Below, one piece after another: positions 10,828 through 21,419 of a stretch of 64,000 bases of DNA. Position 1 is the stretch's first letter. Every line of letters starts with the position of its first letter. A program made the translations under genes and the position numbers. The DNA is from Cladorhizidae sp. MBARI D1340-BT2 (Eukaryota > Porifera > Demospongiae > Poecilosclerida > Cladorhizidae), in contig JAQNBH010000017.1 of the NCBI GenBank assembly GCA_028752905.1, forward strand, positions 33,121,908-33,185,907, read 5' to 3'. Under the pieces are notes generated by a model, which had not been told where the DNA came from, ran no database searches, and was given only the letters and a program-made list of their open reading frames with translations.

Positions 10828-11212
10828 CTGCAAACAACAACAACAACGAAAAACAACAACAAAACAAACATTATATATGTAACAACATAACAAATCCAAT
10901 TGCAAAAACTTTTCCATCTACTGCAACAACTTCCCTGGCATGCTAGGAATATGTTGTCTAGCACATGTGGCTTATTTAGAGTTAAATCTGTCTAGTAAGA
11001 TAAGATTTTGTGAAGGAGATTTGCTTCCCTGCAAACAACAACAACAACGAAAAACAACAACAACACAAACATTATATATGTAACAACATAACAAATCCAA
11101 TTGCAAAAACTTTTCCATCTACTGCAACAACTTCCCTGGCTATTTATACATGCTAGGAATATGTTGTCTAGCACATGTGTTTATCTACTGAGTTAAATCT
11201 GTCTAGTAAGAT
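10802..11212. repeat. Tandem duplication of an intron-exon boundary
   Basis: 10802-11002 and 11003-11212 are near-identical copies. Each holds the first 25 nt or so of the C2 exon, its acceptor, the CAA-rich intron start and part of the 21-bp repeat. The gene A counterpart (43394-43620) has only one copy. Confidence 0.75.
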
Positions 11213-12040
11213 AAGACACTTGCTGGATGGGTTATAAAAATCTGAGATGGGAGTGGAAAAGTGTGACAACTCATACAACATACATACACACTTTGTTAGC
11301 AATTGCACACATTTGTAACTAGTGAAACATGAATGAGCACAGGCCTGCAATAGGACTGATATCAAGTTCTTTATAGTACATTGTGAGTTCTCAGTTCTTA
11401 ACTCTCTTTTTTTGAGTAGGAATGCACCTACCATTTAAAAGCATGGAGAATTTAAATAAAGGCCAACAGATTCAAAGATAAAACTTTAATGAGTGTCAAA
11501 GATCAATGCGTTTTAAGAATTTGTGGATCAAAAAAAGACAGCAAATAGCACAAGGAATGACTGTATCGCTCTGTTACTATAAATGTATGTAATCTACATA
11601 CAAAAACATTTTTGCTGCTCTATACTTAACATTTTCACTCGGAAATTAACGAGAGAAATGAAGTTATAGCACAGTTAGTTAATAGTTCCCTTATCCCCCC
11701 TCCCCCCCTCCCCCCCAACACCCCACCTCCCTTGTGTTGTTGAAGACTAGCTAACTCTGGCAGTAGTGCAGTGAAGTAAAATGTGTGCAACTTCTTCAGG
11801 TCAATATATTGCCATGTTTTGTCTTGGAGAATTCTCTTTACATGAAAATCTTCAATACAAACTCACAACAGTGTCTTCTAGAGCAATAGAGTTGTTTATA
11901 GTTGCAAGCATCTTTGTCTTGGACATGGCTAGGAATGAATACCCTGATTATTGAATACATCTTCAGTTCTTAGCGCTGTTAAAAAAAAAAAAATGTAGTT
12001 AACATTTTCACACAGAAACCGGCTAGAGGGAAACAAAGTT
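11213..12040 (-). other. Gene B intron, no coding signal seen
   Basis: Sequence colinear with 43620-44415 of the other duplicon, including a C-rich tract at 11695-11730. No domain or repeat beyond the shared intron sequence was recognised. Confidence 0.5.
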
Positions 12041-12550
12041 ATGAGGAGACCACATTGTGCATGGCTGTGTGTAGCTAATGTAAATATGAGGTGGTGTATG
12101 AGGAGACCACATTGTGCATGGCTGTGTGTAGCTAATGTAAATATGAGGTGGTGTATGAGGAGACCACATTGTGCATGGCTGTGTGTAGCTAATGTAAATA
12201 TGAGGTGGTCTAATGTAAATATGAGGTGGTGTGTATGAGGAGACTATATTGTGCATGGCTGTGTGTAGCTAATGTAAATATGAGGTGGTGTATGAGGAGA
12301 CCACATTGTGCATGGCTGTACGTAGCTAATGTAAATATGAGGTGGTGTATGAGGAGACCACATTGTGCATGGCTGTGTATAGCTAATGTAAATATGAGGT
12401 GGTGTATGAGGAGACCACATTGTGCATGGCTGTGTGTAGCTAATGTAAATATGAGGTGGTGTATGAGGAGACCACATTGTGCATGGCTGTGTGTAGCTAA
12501 TGTAAATATGAGGTGGTGTATGAGGAGACCACATTGTGCATGGCTACATT
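12041..12550. repeat. 57-bp minisatellite (about nine copies)
   Basis: The unit starts TATGAGGAGACCACATTGTG and ends AATATGAGGTGGTG, 57 bp long. One unit near 12205-12235 is shortened. The other duplicon has only about 1.5 copies at 44418-44490, so this array expanded after duplication. Frames stay open on both strands because 57 is divisible by three. I do not call them genes. Confidence 0.9.
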
Positions 12551-12644
12551 CTCTCAATGTCTTGGCATCACTGGATTTACTTAGCCTAATGTTTACAAAT
12601 TAGTCAAATTCCCTCAATGGGAAATTTGTGGCTACAAATGCAAC

Positions 12645-12960
12645 TAATATCCCAGCAGATGTCATCTCCCAGAGTACTTGTATCCCAGGAGATATGATTT
12701 ACCATAATACTTATATCCCACAGATGTAATCTACCAGAGTACTTGTTATCACAGCAGATGTCATCTACCTAAGTACTTATCTCCCAGCTGATATGATCTA
12801 CCTGAGTACTTATATTCCAGCTGATATGATCTACGTGAGTACCTATATCCCAGCAGATGTGATCTACCTGAGTAGTTATATCCCAGCAGATGTGATTTCC
12901 TGAGTACGTTTATCCCAGCAGATAGAGTTTTTACTTGCACATTCCCAGTAGACCTCATAT
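12645..12960. repeat. Degenerate 33-bp minisatellite
   Basis: About nine loose copies of a unit resembling TATCCCAGCAGATGTGATCT followed by ACCTGAGTACT. It is matched by the array at 44595-44955. Copies vary and there are no conserved spacers, so it is not a CRISPR array. Confidence 0.8.
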
Positions 12961-13094
12961 TCATTACTTAAAAGAAATACTTTCAGTTTTCAGAGGAGCA
13001 AGCCATTTTGAGGTGTGGATGGAGGAGGGAGGGAGGATGGAGGAGGAGGGGGAGATACAGATGAACAACTGCCACTTTTACCATCTCATTCTGG

Positions 13095-13490
13095 ATGACT
13101 CTGCTGTTTCTCCTTATATATATGTATATGTAGTAAACATGTATATGTATGGTTAAGTAGTAAATATATATAAGTAGCAAATATTTATGTATATATGTAG
13201 TAAATATGTATATATACATATATGTAGTAAATTGTAATTGTAGTAAATATGTGTATATATGTATATGTAGTAAATATATGTATTATACGTAATAAATATA
13301 ATTATATGTATATATTTGTAGTAAATATGTACATTGTGTAAATATGCATATATGTATATGTAGTTTATATACCCATATATATGTAGTAAATATATATACT
13401 TATATATACAATAAATATCTATACATAAAATATGTGTAGTAAATATATATGTATATATGTAGTAAATATGTACACATAAGTATATTTAGA
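13095..13490. repeat. AT-rich TATGTAGTAAATA repeat tract
   Basis: Irregular array of TATATGTAGTAAATA-type units, matched in position by 45100-45770. Simple-sequence intron DNA. Confidence 0.85.
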
Positions 13491-13862
13491 ACTATGGGAC
13501 ATCCATATTATAAGTAAAAGAGGTTAGTGAATAAGTTTAAGGAAACATTACACTGGGTAGGTCAGGTTTCTGGGGAGCATATATGGAATAGTATCATATG
13601 GGTTGGACACTGGGACACACTGGCTCAACATCACATTGGTGAGTCAGGTTAAGGTATTTTAATTATTGAGTATGACCTATAATTCTTCATATATGCATGA
13701 TTACATGTGTTGAATGATGAGCAATATATCTGTGGAATTTGATAATCCTCAACCTCTTTTCTGACTGTGATATTGACCATTCATCTCCATGTACACATTT
13801 CATCTGTCTCACCCAGTATGTTGTTGATTTGTGAATCACCTTCGATAATGTCACTAACTTAC

Positions 13863-14375
13863 CGTGTCCTCAGAAAATTCCTGATATTCTTCTTCACTCT
13901 TCTCTTTTGTAATGGTCATCCTATCAAATTTGGAAGTAACTTCAGTTCTCTGTATAAGAACAGTAGCATAAGCATCACTGATGTCACTATTTACTTTGAC
14001 CTCTGTAAGTGCCTGCAAATTAACCTGTGATGCTTACCTTTTCTAGCAAAATAGCAACAGTCTCTTCTTGCTCTTGACTATGAGAATCCTTTGTGGGCTA
14101 CAGAAAGTGCAATTGTGTAGGCCAATGAGCACCAATGTCTCTATTTACCTTGTCCTCTGCAAGTCCCTTCAACTTTTCACCAGGGTCCATTTCTAAAAAG
14201 GTCATGAACTTCATTTTATCTTGCTTGAGAGAATCTTCCATGCTATGCAAGAAGTGAAACTTTGTATAGCAATATATATACCTTCTCCTCCACACAATAA
14301 TGCATCTTTTCATCTGTGTACCTTTCTGAAAAAGTCAGGCTGTATTCCAACAAGGTTGGATGAATCATCCGTGCT
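13863..14375 (-). pseudogene. Gene B linker exons (four, decayed)
   Basis: Four short segments match the gene A linker exons at 46105-46618 in order: 13863-13949, 14038-14097, 14149-14242 and 14282-14375. The 60-nt one keeps its length. The others are 87, 94 and 94 nt where gene A has 96, 96 and 90, so two are out of frame. The acceptor of the third has changed from CAG to CAT. They would have extended the acidic linker after the penultimate C2 domain. Confidence 0.6.
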
Positions 14376-14421
14376 CTGTGGCAAAGAGGATTTAAATATG
14401 GTAAAACAACACTATTTATAC

Positions 14422-14981
14422 CTTGTCCTCTTCAAGTTGCTGCAAATCAACATCTGTTTCTCTTTCCTTCTCTTCTCCACTGGGACTAGATTTCCTTGAC
14501 TTAGATACTGCTTAAGAAATTCAAAAGATGATGGATTTATTGAGTCTGGAGCAAATGTGTCTCTGTCTCAGGAGTGCTTTCATCTGTTTTAAAGTGGACG
14601 GTTTCCTACAGATGGGACATAAATTCCCCTCAGTATCTCCCTCAACTTTACACAATAAAGTCTCTTCTTCGCTGTCACAAGCATCAATTCTTCACTTCAT
14701 GCTGGACCACAAACATCAGAACTTCCCCTTCGGTATTCGGTACATATTTGATATTTTGTGTGTTCTTTCTTGTCAGAGATGGCTCAAGTATCATGCTCTG
14801 CATGGAGTAGTTTTGGAGGATGTATTTAACAGGAGCACTTTCATATATTCAGAGAATTTGTGCATTCCTCGATCAAAAGGGATGCATATTTCTCCAAGGA
14901 ATTTGTTTTGTCTTACTCTAGCATACTCCACACTGTTAGCCACACAGTAGAATCCAGCAGATCTTGCATCGATATTGGAAA
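14422..14981 (-). pseudogene. Gene B exon: C2 second half plus linker, degenerate
   Basis: Matches 46674-47261. The start is readable as LLDSTVWLTVWS, but frame changes and stops follow almost at once. Linker words such as DESTPETETH and EYRRGSSDV survive in different frames. The acceptor and donor positions are conserved. This exon is dead in gene B. Confidence 0.75.
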
Positions 14982-15119
14982 CTACATTCGTATATTATAA
15001 TTTAAAATTAATCATTAAATGCACTTGTGAAATCTTCTTGCCACTGATTCTATTATCTGCTCATTTTCATACATTCATCTGTCACAGACAGTTAAGTGAA
15101 TATTGTGGGAGCTTTTGAA

Positions 15120-15250
15120 CATTCAGGCAAATGAGTATTCTGTTAGCTATTGGACAGTCAGGTAAGTGAGTATTGTATTAGCTATTGGACAGTCAGGTAA
15201 GTGAGCATTTGGAGCTTTTGGACAGTCAGGTAAGTGTGTATTATGGCAGC
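15120..15250. repeat. Short copy of the CAGGTAAGTGAG minisatellite
   Basis: Four or five units of the TATTGGACAGTCAGGTAAGT repeat lie in the intron between the two C2 half-exons. The same family is at 47380-47475 and is greatly expanded at 51125-51950. Confidence 0.75.
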
Positions 15251-15335
15251 TATTGGCCACGCCTTCTTCACATGGGGAAACTTGTGTTATACAAAGTGAG
15301 ATACAGCGACCATGGAGAGAAATATGTGCACATAC

Positions 15336-16067
15336 TTTGAAAATTTCGTTGAAGATAGGATTCCGAGTTTTCTTTATGATTTTTGTTTTCTTCTTGGAAT
15401 TCTTGTGAGGAACGAGGTACACCTTCACATAAGGATCTGATTCTTCACCTTTCTGATTTACTCCTGCAATATCACTTGCTTTGATGATCCTCACTACAAG
15501 AGTTTTCCCATTGTAGTCAACTCCAACCTCAATTGCCCCTGATATGCTGTAGCCATCACCTTTTCCTATTCTTTTCAATGTAAGCTCTGTCCAAGGGCAC
15601 TCCTCTCAAATGCCATCAGAACTGTCACTCGCAAGCGGTACTTAATATATTGCCACCAAGTAGTGCACTCACTACCAATATGCTACTTAATATAAGCTTA
15701 TAATATTTATTATTCCAGGTACACACTTCACAACTCCAGCACAAGGATTAACTGATGGACTTGACCGACCAAGCCTGTAATAACTGCTGCCCTTAAGTAG
15801 GCTCGCAGCCCAGTCTGGATGTTACCATATATAGTCACAACACAAATTTAACACCATTAACCACGACCAATCACAAATGCCCAACAGTAAACCACATACA
15901 AATCTTCTGTGGGTTTAGTCTTTAACCACTACATTAATTTACATATCATCATTAATAGTTCAAGCCTCCTTGTTCTCTGTTCCTTCATTCTTGCTTTTCC
16001 CTGACCACAATGTTGCCACGACAGACTCATGAGGTTTTCGTGAAGGTAATGTCATAAATTTGCGTAC
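15336..16067 (-). pseudogene. Gene B C2 first-half exon split by an insertion
   Basis: The main part (15336-15587) reads LTLKRIGKGDGYSISGAIEV through KKTRNPIFNEIFK and stays open. The first 36 nt or so of the exon lie beyond a 436-bp insertion, at 16024-16067. The homologous exons at 11-301 and 47568-47858 are continuous. The insertion therefore destroys the exon unless splicing has adapted. Confidence 0.75.
15588..16023 (-). mobile_element. Solo-LTR-like insertion in a C2 exon
   Basis: A 436-bp segment absent from the paralogous exons. It begins TGTCC and ends CGACA, giving TG...CA ends on both strands. On the minus strand it has a TATATATGG box and AATAAA downstream, as in an LTR. Flanking AGCTC and GACTC may be a decayed 5-bp target duplication. 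No internal retroelement sequence is present, so I infer a solo LTR. Confidence 0.55.
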
Positions 16068-16229
16068 CTTTAAAATTAGGTAGGTGAAAACACAAAGATT
16101 ATATTTGTAACAGACAAAACAAAGCAATAACTTCCCCGGCTACTGCAACAACTTTCTTGGCTACTGCAACAACTTCCCCAGCTACTGAAACAATTGCCTA
16201 ATCTACTGCAACAACTTTCCTGGCTACTT

Positions 16230-17280
16230 ACACATCCTTGGTAGTATGTAGTCTAATACATATGCTTATCTAGTGAGTTAAAATGTAATTATTTTTGTCT
16301 TGCAAGATGAGAGACTTGCTGGTTGAGTTATGGAACATCTGAGATGGGAGTGAAGAAGTGGGACAAATTATAACATATGCACTTTGTTAGCAAAATGCAC
16401 ACACTTGTAACTAGTGAAATGGCAATACGTCTCAACTCACAGGCCTGCTTGAGGACTGATATTCTTTTTACTACCTTAGCTTTATGTATATATCCACAAT
16501 TTAACAGTGGGGAGAATTTAAGTAAGGGAAAGAACTGAAAGATTTTAAAAAGCAAGTGTCAGAGAACAATGCATCTTTAAGGACTAGAGGTTAAGAAAGG
16601 GGCACAAGGAATGGCAATATGTGTATGTCATTATGGATGTATGAAATTTACATGCACTCAATGCCATGGCATATCTGGTTTCACTCGTTGCTAGTATTTG
16701 AACGCCACGGAAGAGGTTAAACTTGCAGGAGACTGAACCTGCACTCATTCGCAGAGATAGTCCTTAAGCCATGTTATTTGCTTGTTCAGCCATGCCCAAC
16801 TCCCTTACCTCTCCTTTCCTGCAGTCATCTTATTTTCCTATAACCTGGTCTCCAGCTCCTCCTCATCCTTCTGATCTATACCTACTTTTAAAGTTCTTTT
16901 TTTTTTGTGTCACAATGCATTATGTGTGAATCCCAAAGGCTACTCACTCCACAAGCTTGAGAACAAAAGGGTTAGGGGAGGGACGAAGGATGTTGACATC
17001 CTGATTACAGAGTAGCTATGTGAATCTATGCCTTATATCTAGCTACTTCTTCTTACTTGAGGACAACAGCCAGATTCGGGAGTCAATAAGTGTGAGGAAA
17101 ATGGTTTTTGAAAAGTGCCTAGTGTAAGCTTGCATTTCTAAAGCTGGTTGTGTTGCTGTCATAGTTGTTCTGACTAGAGCCATAATGATACAGGACTACT
17201 CACATGTTTCATGAAACTGATGACTAGCTAATAATAACAACAGATTTGAAAGAATAAAGTAACTGCTGCGGCCACTGCCA
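16230..17280 (-). other. Intron or intergenic sequence shared with the other duplicon
   Basis: Colinear with 48110-49200. No coding domain was recognised. It includes a poly-T tract near 16900. Confidence 0.5.
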
Positions 17281-17290
17281 TGAAGGACGG

Positions 17291-17605
17291 ATGTTGAGAA
17301 GGCAGGCAAGAGGCTTTAAATTAAACACCTATCACAAGTATGGGTGGCAATTCATGATTCACAAGACTCGCTGCCACTTTTCACCAAGTTGTCTGGGTTC
17401 CTACTACTGCAACAGCGTTCTTCAGAGTCCAGTTGAGTATACTGTTTTTCTGAATGTCTGTATCTATCTTTGATGTTGGTAAGTCATGGAGGGGCATACA
17501 CCTGCTGGTCTTACTAGACACACTGACCTGGCCCTATTGGACCTGCTGGACCCATTAAGTTGGCTGGAAAATTCTGGAGAATGACAAGATTAAGATTTTA
17601 GGCCT
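17291..17605 (+). pseudogene. Collagen-like exon remnant with Gly-X-Y run
   Basis: A first part reads SCLGSYYCNSVLQSPVEYTV and runs to a TTGGTAAGT donor-like site. Just after it, another frame gives PIGPAGPIKLAGKFWRMTRL and a stop near 17600. The paralogue at 49227-49442 gives the same Gly-Pro pattern with a stop in place of one Gly. Plus-strand, so antisense to the gene B intron. I infer a decayed collagen-domain gene of the same family as 7620 and 38455. Confidence 0.45.
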
Positions 17606-17853
17606 TTGGCTATCTCTTAAAGATTTACTTCCAGAAAATGGTGATGGATCCTAAACCACTTCCATCAGCAGTCTGATTCAACCATCAACAATCATCCTGG
17701 TTGCGACTACACCAACATAGCAGAACTAACGCACAGCTCATAATGCATCTGCTCAGGCCCAGCGACACTTCGAGGATGATGAAAAATGCCATCGACATTT
17801 CACAATGGGGCAATGAAGCTGCCTGATGTTTATATGCATGGTGCACCTCACAC

Positions 17854-17975
17854 ATGGGATTAACATCTGAGGTCAAAGTGTCCTTGCAAGAGAGCAGTGA
17901 AACTGTGACCTCTTCGATGATGATAGAGAGCGGTAGGTTCTACCAATTTTTTTTAATATCAGGTAAGCGAGTTGA
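17854..17975 (+). pseudogene. Plus-strand exon remnant SLQESSETVT
   Basis: An open segment EVKVSLQESSETVTSSMMIE followed by SGRFYQFFLISG ends at a GTAAGC donor-like site. Related segments occur near 8440-8515, 41070-41130, 49740-49805, 55085-55165 and 58395-58465, several with stops. It is probably an exon of the same unknown extracellular gene family as the collagen-like blocks. Confidence 0.4.
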
Positions 17976-18103
17976 GAGAGGGTGGCTACCTACTTGGAGG
18001 TATCTGGCTCATAAACGCTTAGGTACGTCTGATAACAAAGTGGTCCTCTACCCTCCCCCCAACCCCCTCCCACCACAACCCATCATGTATACTATTATTT
18101 TAC

Positions 18104-18208
18104 CTTGTCCTCTGCAAGATCCTTCAACTTTTTATCTGTGTCCCTTCCTGTTTCTTCTGGAAAAGTCGTGAGCTTTGTTTCATCATATTTGAAAGAACCC
18201 TCAGTGCT
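18104..18208 (-). CDS. Gene B linker exon (105 nt)
   Basis: An open 35-codon phase-0 exon beginning STEGSFKYDE and ending DKKLKDLAEDK, with acceptor CTGCAG and donor GTAAAATA. Counterpart of 49958-50062 in gene A. It is still intact although the downstream exons of gene B are damaged. Confidence 0.55.
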
Positions 18209-18239
18209 CTGCAGAAAAGGCAAATATATGTATATGTAT

Positions 18240-18405
18240 TATAATCACTTTCTCAATAATCAACTTCAAATTGTATTCACTCGACGCTTCGACTAGATGC
18301 CCTAGCCTTCAATCAGGAATAATGAGATGCTAAAGCTCACATAATCCTGCTAGCTAGATATACACCACATGCCAGTACACATGCCTAGCTCATGTATATG
18401 GAAAA
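18240..18405 (-). mobile_element. Penelope-like terminal fragment
   Basis: The minus strand gives the CATG leader, TTTAGCATCTCATTATTCC, TGATTGAAGGCTAGGGCATC, then TAGTCGAAGCGTCGAGTGAA and the TTGAAGTTGATTATTGAGAA tail. It sits between two linker exons, as at 50087-50255. Confidence 0.5.
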
Positions 18406-18428
18406 ATATATCAATATCATTATTTTAC

Positions 18429-18533
18429 CTTATCTTCTGCAAGAATTTTCAACTTTTCATCTGTATCCCTTTCCATTTCTTCTGAAGTAGAAAGATGCTT
18501 TATTTCAACTAGGTTGGAAGAATCCTCAATGCT
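18429..18533 (-). CDS. Gene B linker exon (105 nt)
   Basis: An open 35-codon exon starting SIEDSSNLVEIKHLS and ending DEKLKILAEDK. It matches 50284-50388 and 1151-1246. The next upstream exon in gene A is the C2 second half. Here that region is occupied by an LTR retrotransposon, and only fragments of that exon appear at 29075 and 30610. Confidence 0.55.
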
Positions 18534-18728
18534 CTGTAGCAGACAATAGTTAAAATATAAAAACAATCAATAATGTTACTATATGTAGGGCAAGAAGCCA
18601 TACACTTCCGTTTTGGTATTACTTACATAAATAATTTTAACTAATTACTACAACAAAATTAGCCTTTCATTTTCAGTGAAAACAAGAACAATTTGTCTTA
18701 AATTGTGAAGGCTTCAATTTGGGTTGCT

Positions 18729-18733
18729 ATGGC
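18729..18733. repeat. 5-bp target duplication, left (ATGGC)
   Basis: ATGGC directly before the 5' LTR, identical to 24524-24528 after the 3' LTR. Confidence 0.75.
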
Positions 18734-19068
18734 TGTCAGGCCTCAGCCCTGACTGGCTGCAGAGCAGTCCTGCAAAGATCAAACTATAAATAGAATTTAT
18801 ATATAGAGAGAGAACTCATGCTCAGACTATCAACACATGAGACAAACATGATATCATCTCAAACTCTTAGATAAGTCCTGTAGGGACATACAGTAATTCT
18901 ACTACCCTCACACTGTTATCAACACCATAAGCCGTGAAAGCCTGGCTGCAAGGGTATTTAAACCCCTATGCAATCCGGGTTAACTAGAAGAAGTTAGGGA
19001 GAGACTCTGGTGGCAGTGAATTACCAAGGTTGGTATATGTTAGATCTCATTTGGTTGGGAGTCTAACA
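18734..19068 (+). repeat. 5' LTR of element 2 (internally deleted)
   Basis: Begins TGTCAGGCCTCAG and ends GTCTAACA. Shorter than its partners (472 and 465 bp) through loss of the middle part after GCAATCCGGG. The primer-binding site TGGTGGCAAGTGG starts at 19071. Confidence 0.8.
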
Positions 19069-19467
19069 TCTGGTGGCAAGTGGTGGTTCTTACCTTGTCA
19101 TTGAAGTGGACTGGTTAGTAAGACAGCTATTGTGTTGCTTTACCTTATTTTTCCCAGAAATATAGAAAAGACAGCTGGTGTTTGGCTAGGCGGAGAATTG
19201 GAGTGCTGTGGCCAGTGCTTAGCTCAGCTTGGTTGACTCGGAGAAGTGAGAGAGCATATTCAGCAAGTATTCAGAATTCTCTGTGTACATTGTTTGATAT
19301 TCTGTGTTTGCATATTATTTACATATTGTGTATTTTGTATTTTGCCAATGTGTTGTGCAAGTAATGATGTGAAGGAGGGAAGGAGGAAGGCGAACAACAA
19401 GTCTGAGAGAGCAGACAGAACAGAGCGAGGGGAGCAAACAGAGATACTCCAAAGAGAACAAGTCCAG

Positions 19468-20489
19468 ATGACCGACATGGAGGACACAAATACGGACATC
19501 AAGAAAGGCTTGGCAAGCTATTGACCATCAATGGCAAGTACCTCAACAGAATTCCCCAACCTACTAGAAGCAATACAAGTATTAATCCTGTCTATGGAAG
19601 GAGAGCAGAAGAATGAACGTAGAGAAGAGGAAGAATGCCAAACCAGAGAAAGAGAAGCTGAAGAACATTGAACCATAAAAAGAGAAGGGAAAGAACATTG
19701 AACCAGAGAAAGTGAATGTCGAATCAGAGAACTGGAAGTGAAAGAGGAGAACAGAAGGATTGAACATAGAGAAGCGGAAGAACGTCGAATCAGAGACCTG
19801 GAAGCAAAAGACGAGAGCAGAAGGATTGAACATAGATAAGTGGAAGAACGCCGAACCAGTGAACTCGAAGCAAAGGAGGAACAGCACAAAAGAGAACTCC
19901 ATGAGATACGGCTGATGCAATTCAAGCTTCAGCAAGAATACCAAGACAAAGTGTGGCATCGCAATGACAGCCGACGAGATAGAGATAGAAAAAGGATGCT
20001 GTCAGCTAAAATTGCTCCATGGACAGACAAGGACCAGCCTGCATCCTACCTCCGAAAGTTTGAAGACACACTCTCCACAGCAGGGATCAGAAACGATGAA
20101 TGGGTAAGCCGCCTGGTACCTCTACTGATGGGAACGTGTCCATAGCTTACACGACATCTGTCTCAGAGGAGGCCAAGGTAGACTACGATTTGCTGAAAAT
20201 GGCCTTGATGAAGGCGCTCAGATGTTCCAAAGAAGCCTGTGAGCGAGAGTTCTGGTCCTTCCAAAGGAAAGAGGTGATGCAGATACAAACATTCTTAAGA
20301 GAATTACTAAGTCTGGCAGAGACGTTCATGGAAAACTGCAATACAATAAAACAGTCAGCTCAGACTGTGGCAAAAGGAAAATTTCTTTCCCTCTACTTAC
20401 TGGAGAATGCAAAACATGTCAGAGCAAGGAAACCCGAGACGTTCCTGGACATCGCCCACTTCATGACAGAGCTATTCTGCAAGAGATGA
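19468..20489 (+). pseudogene. gag of element 2
   Basis: Starts MTDMEDTNTDIKKGLASY with a stop straight after, then a Glu/Lys/Arg-rich coiled-coil-like region in shifting frames. An open part from 19840 includes WTDKDQPASYLRKFEDTLS. Another (20100-20489) holds EEAKVDYDLLKMALMKALR and LAETFMENCNTIKQSAQTVA. Colinear with element 1 gag, and together these outline one gag of about 380-400 residues. Confidence 0.7.
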
Positions 20490-20569
20490 CTGCCCTACAT
20501 GAAACCATGGATTTGCCTGGAAGATTGTTCGAGGAATCCATGGGATGAAGACAGTCATCCCAGGAACAG

Positions 20570-21020
20570 GTGCTCATGTTGCAACGTCAACCATGCAGCA
20601 GGGAAGGACACCATAACCCACAGTGTGGTGGCACTACTATGGTTGACGTAAATAACCCGTTTTATGGTAGCTCTCAGGGAAAGTCTCAAGATAGGTCTGG
20701 GGTTAGAGTTAACTCTGTACCTACATGTTTTGGGTGTGGCAAGAAAGGCCATAAATGCCCTGACTGCCCACAGAAGCAGAAGGTCGGATGTGTGAACAAT
20801 TCTGGGGAAGATAGCGAAATTGGGATAAAAAACCCAGTGAAATGTGTGAGTCTATAATAGCAGCCATCAGGCAACCAGGTCTATATGTAGAGGGCAGAGT
20901 AGGCTGGAGAGAATGCAGAATGCGCATAGATATGGGAGCGGACAGGACCATAGTTGATGCAAACCTGGTAGAGGAAAATGAATACCTAGGTAGGAATGTT
21001 ACCTTGGAGGGCTTCAATGG
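20570..21020 (+). pseudogene. Zinc knuckle and protease of element 2
   Basis: An intact knuckle CFGCGKKGHKCPDC (CX2CX4HX4C) is followed by RMRIDMGADRTIVDANLV, where DTG has become DMG. The catalytic Asp remains but the Thr is lost. The frames differ between the two blocks. Confidence 0.7.
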
Positions 21021-21419
21021 ATTCAATGCACTTCAGACTTTAGCTAAGGTCTGAATAGAGTTACGGAAGTACCGGTTACACCACATTGTAGCAGTGGTGG
21101 GCAATGCCCTGCAAAAAATATTATTGAGTATGGATTCGGGTATTATGAAGTATCTGTTAGATCTAGAAGTTCAACAAATGCAGGCCAAAGAGGAGCAGAG
21201 GGCGGCCAACTATAAGATGCATGTGCTAACTTTAATCACAAGGATTCAGGCTGCTTGCCAGGCAGAAGAGGAATGGGCACAGAGCTCAGTGCAGAGTCAG
21301 GTGCCATGCCCTTTCAATTTAGTGACTAAATATTTGGGGATGAGGAAGTTGGGGAGGTTGAAATACAAGCAACACAGGACGGTGAGCCCATAGATATCCT
21401 TATCCCCAAGTTCAGGAAG

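Noticed and set aside
12023..12603. ORFs on both strands with repeats such as MRRPHCAWLCVANVNMRW
   Set aside because: The 57-bp tandem repeat is divisible by three, so all its frames stay open together. The other duplicon lacks them.
12645..12960. CRISPR-like array
   Set aside because: The spacing is loose, units differ, no unique spacers exist, and the surroundings are eukaryotic.
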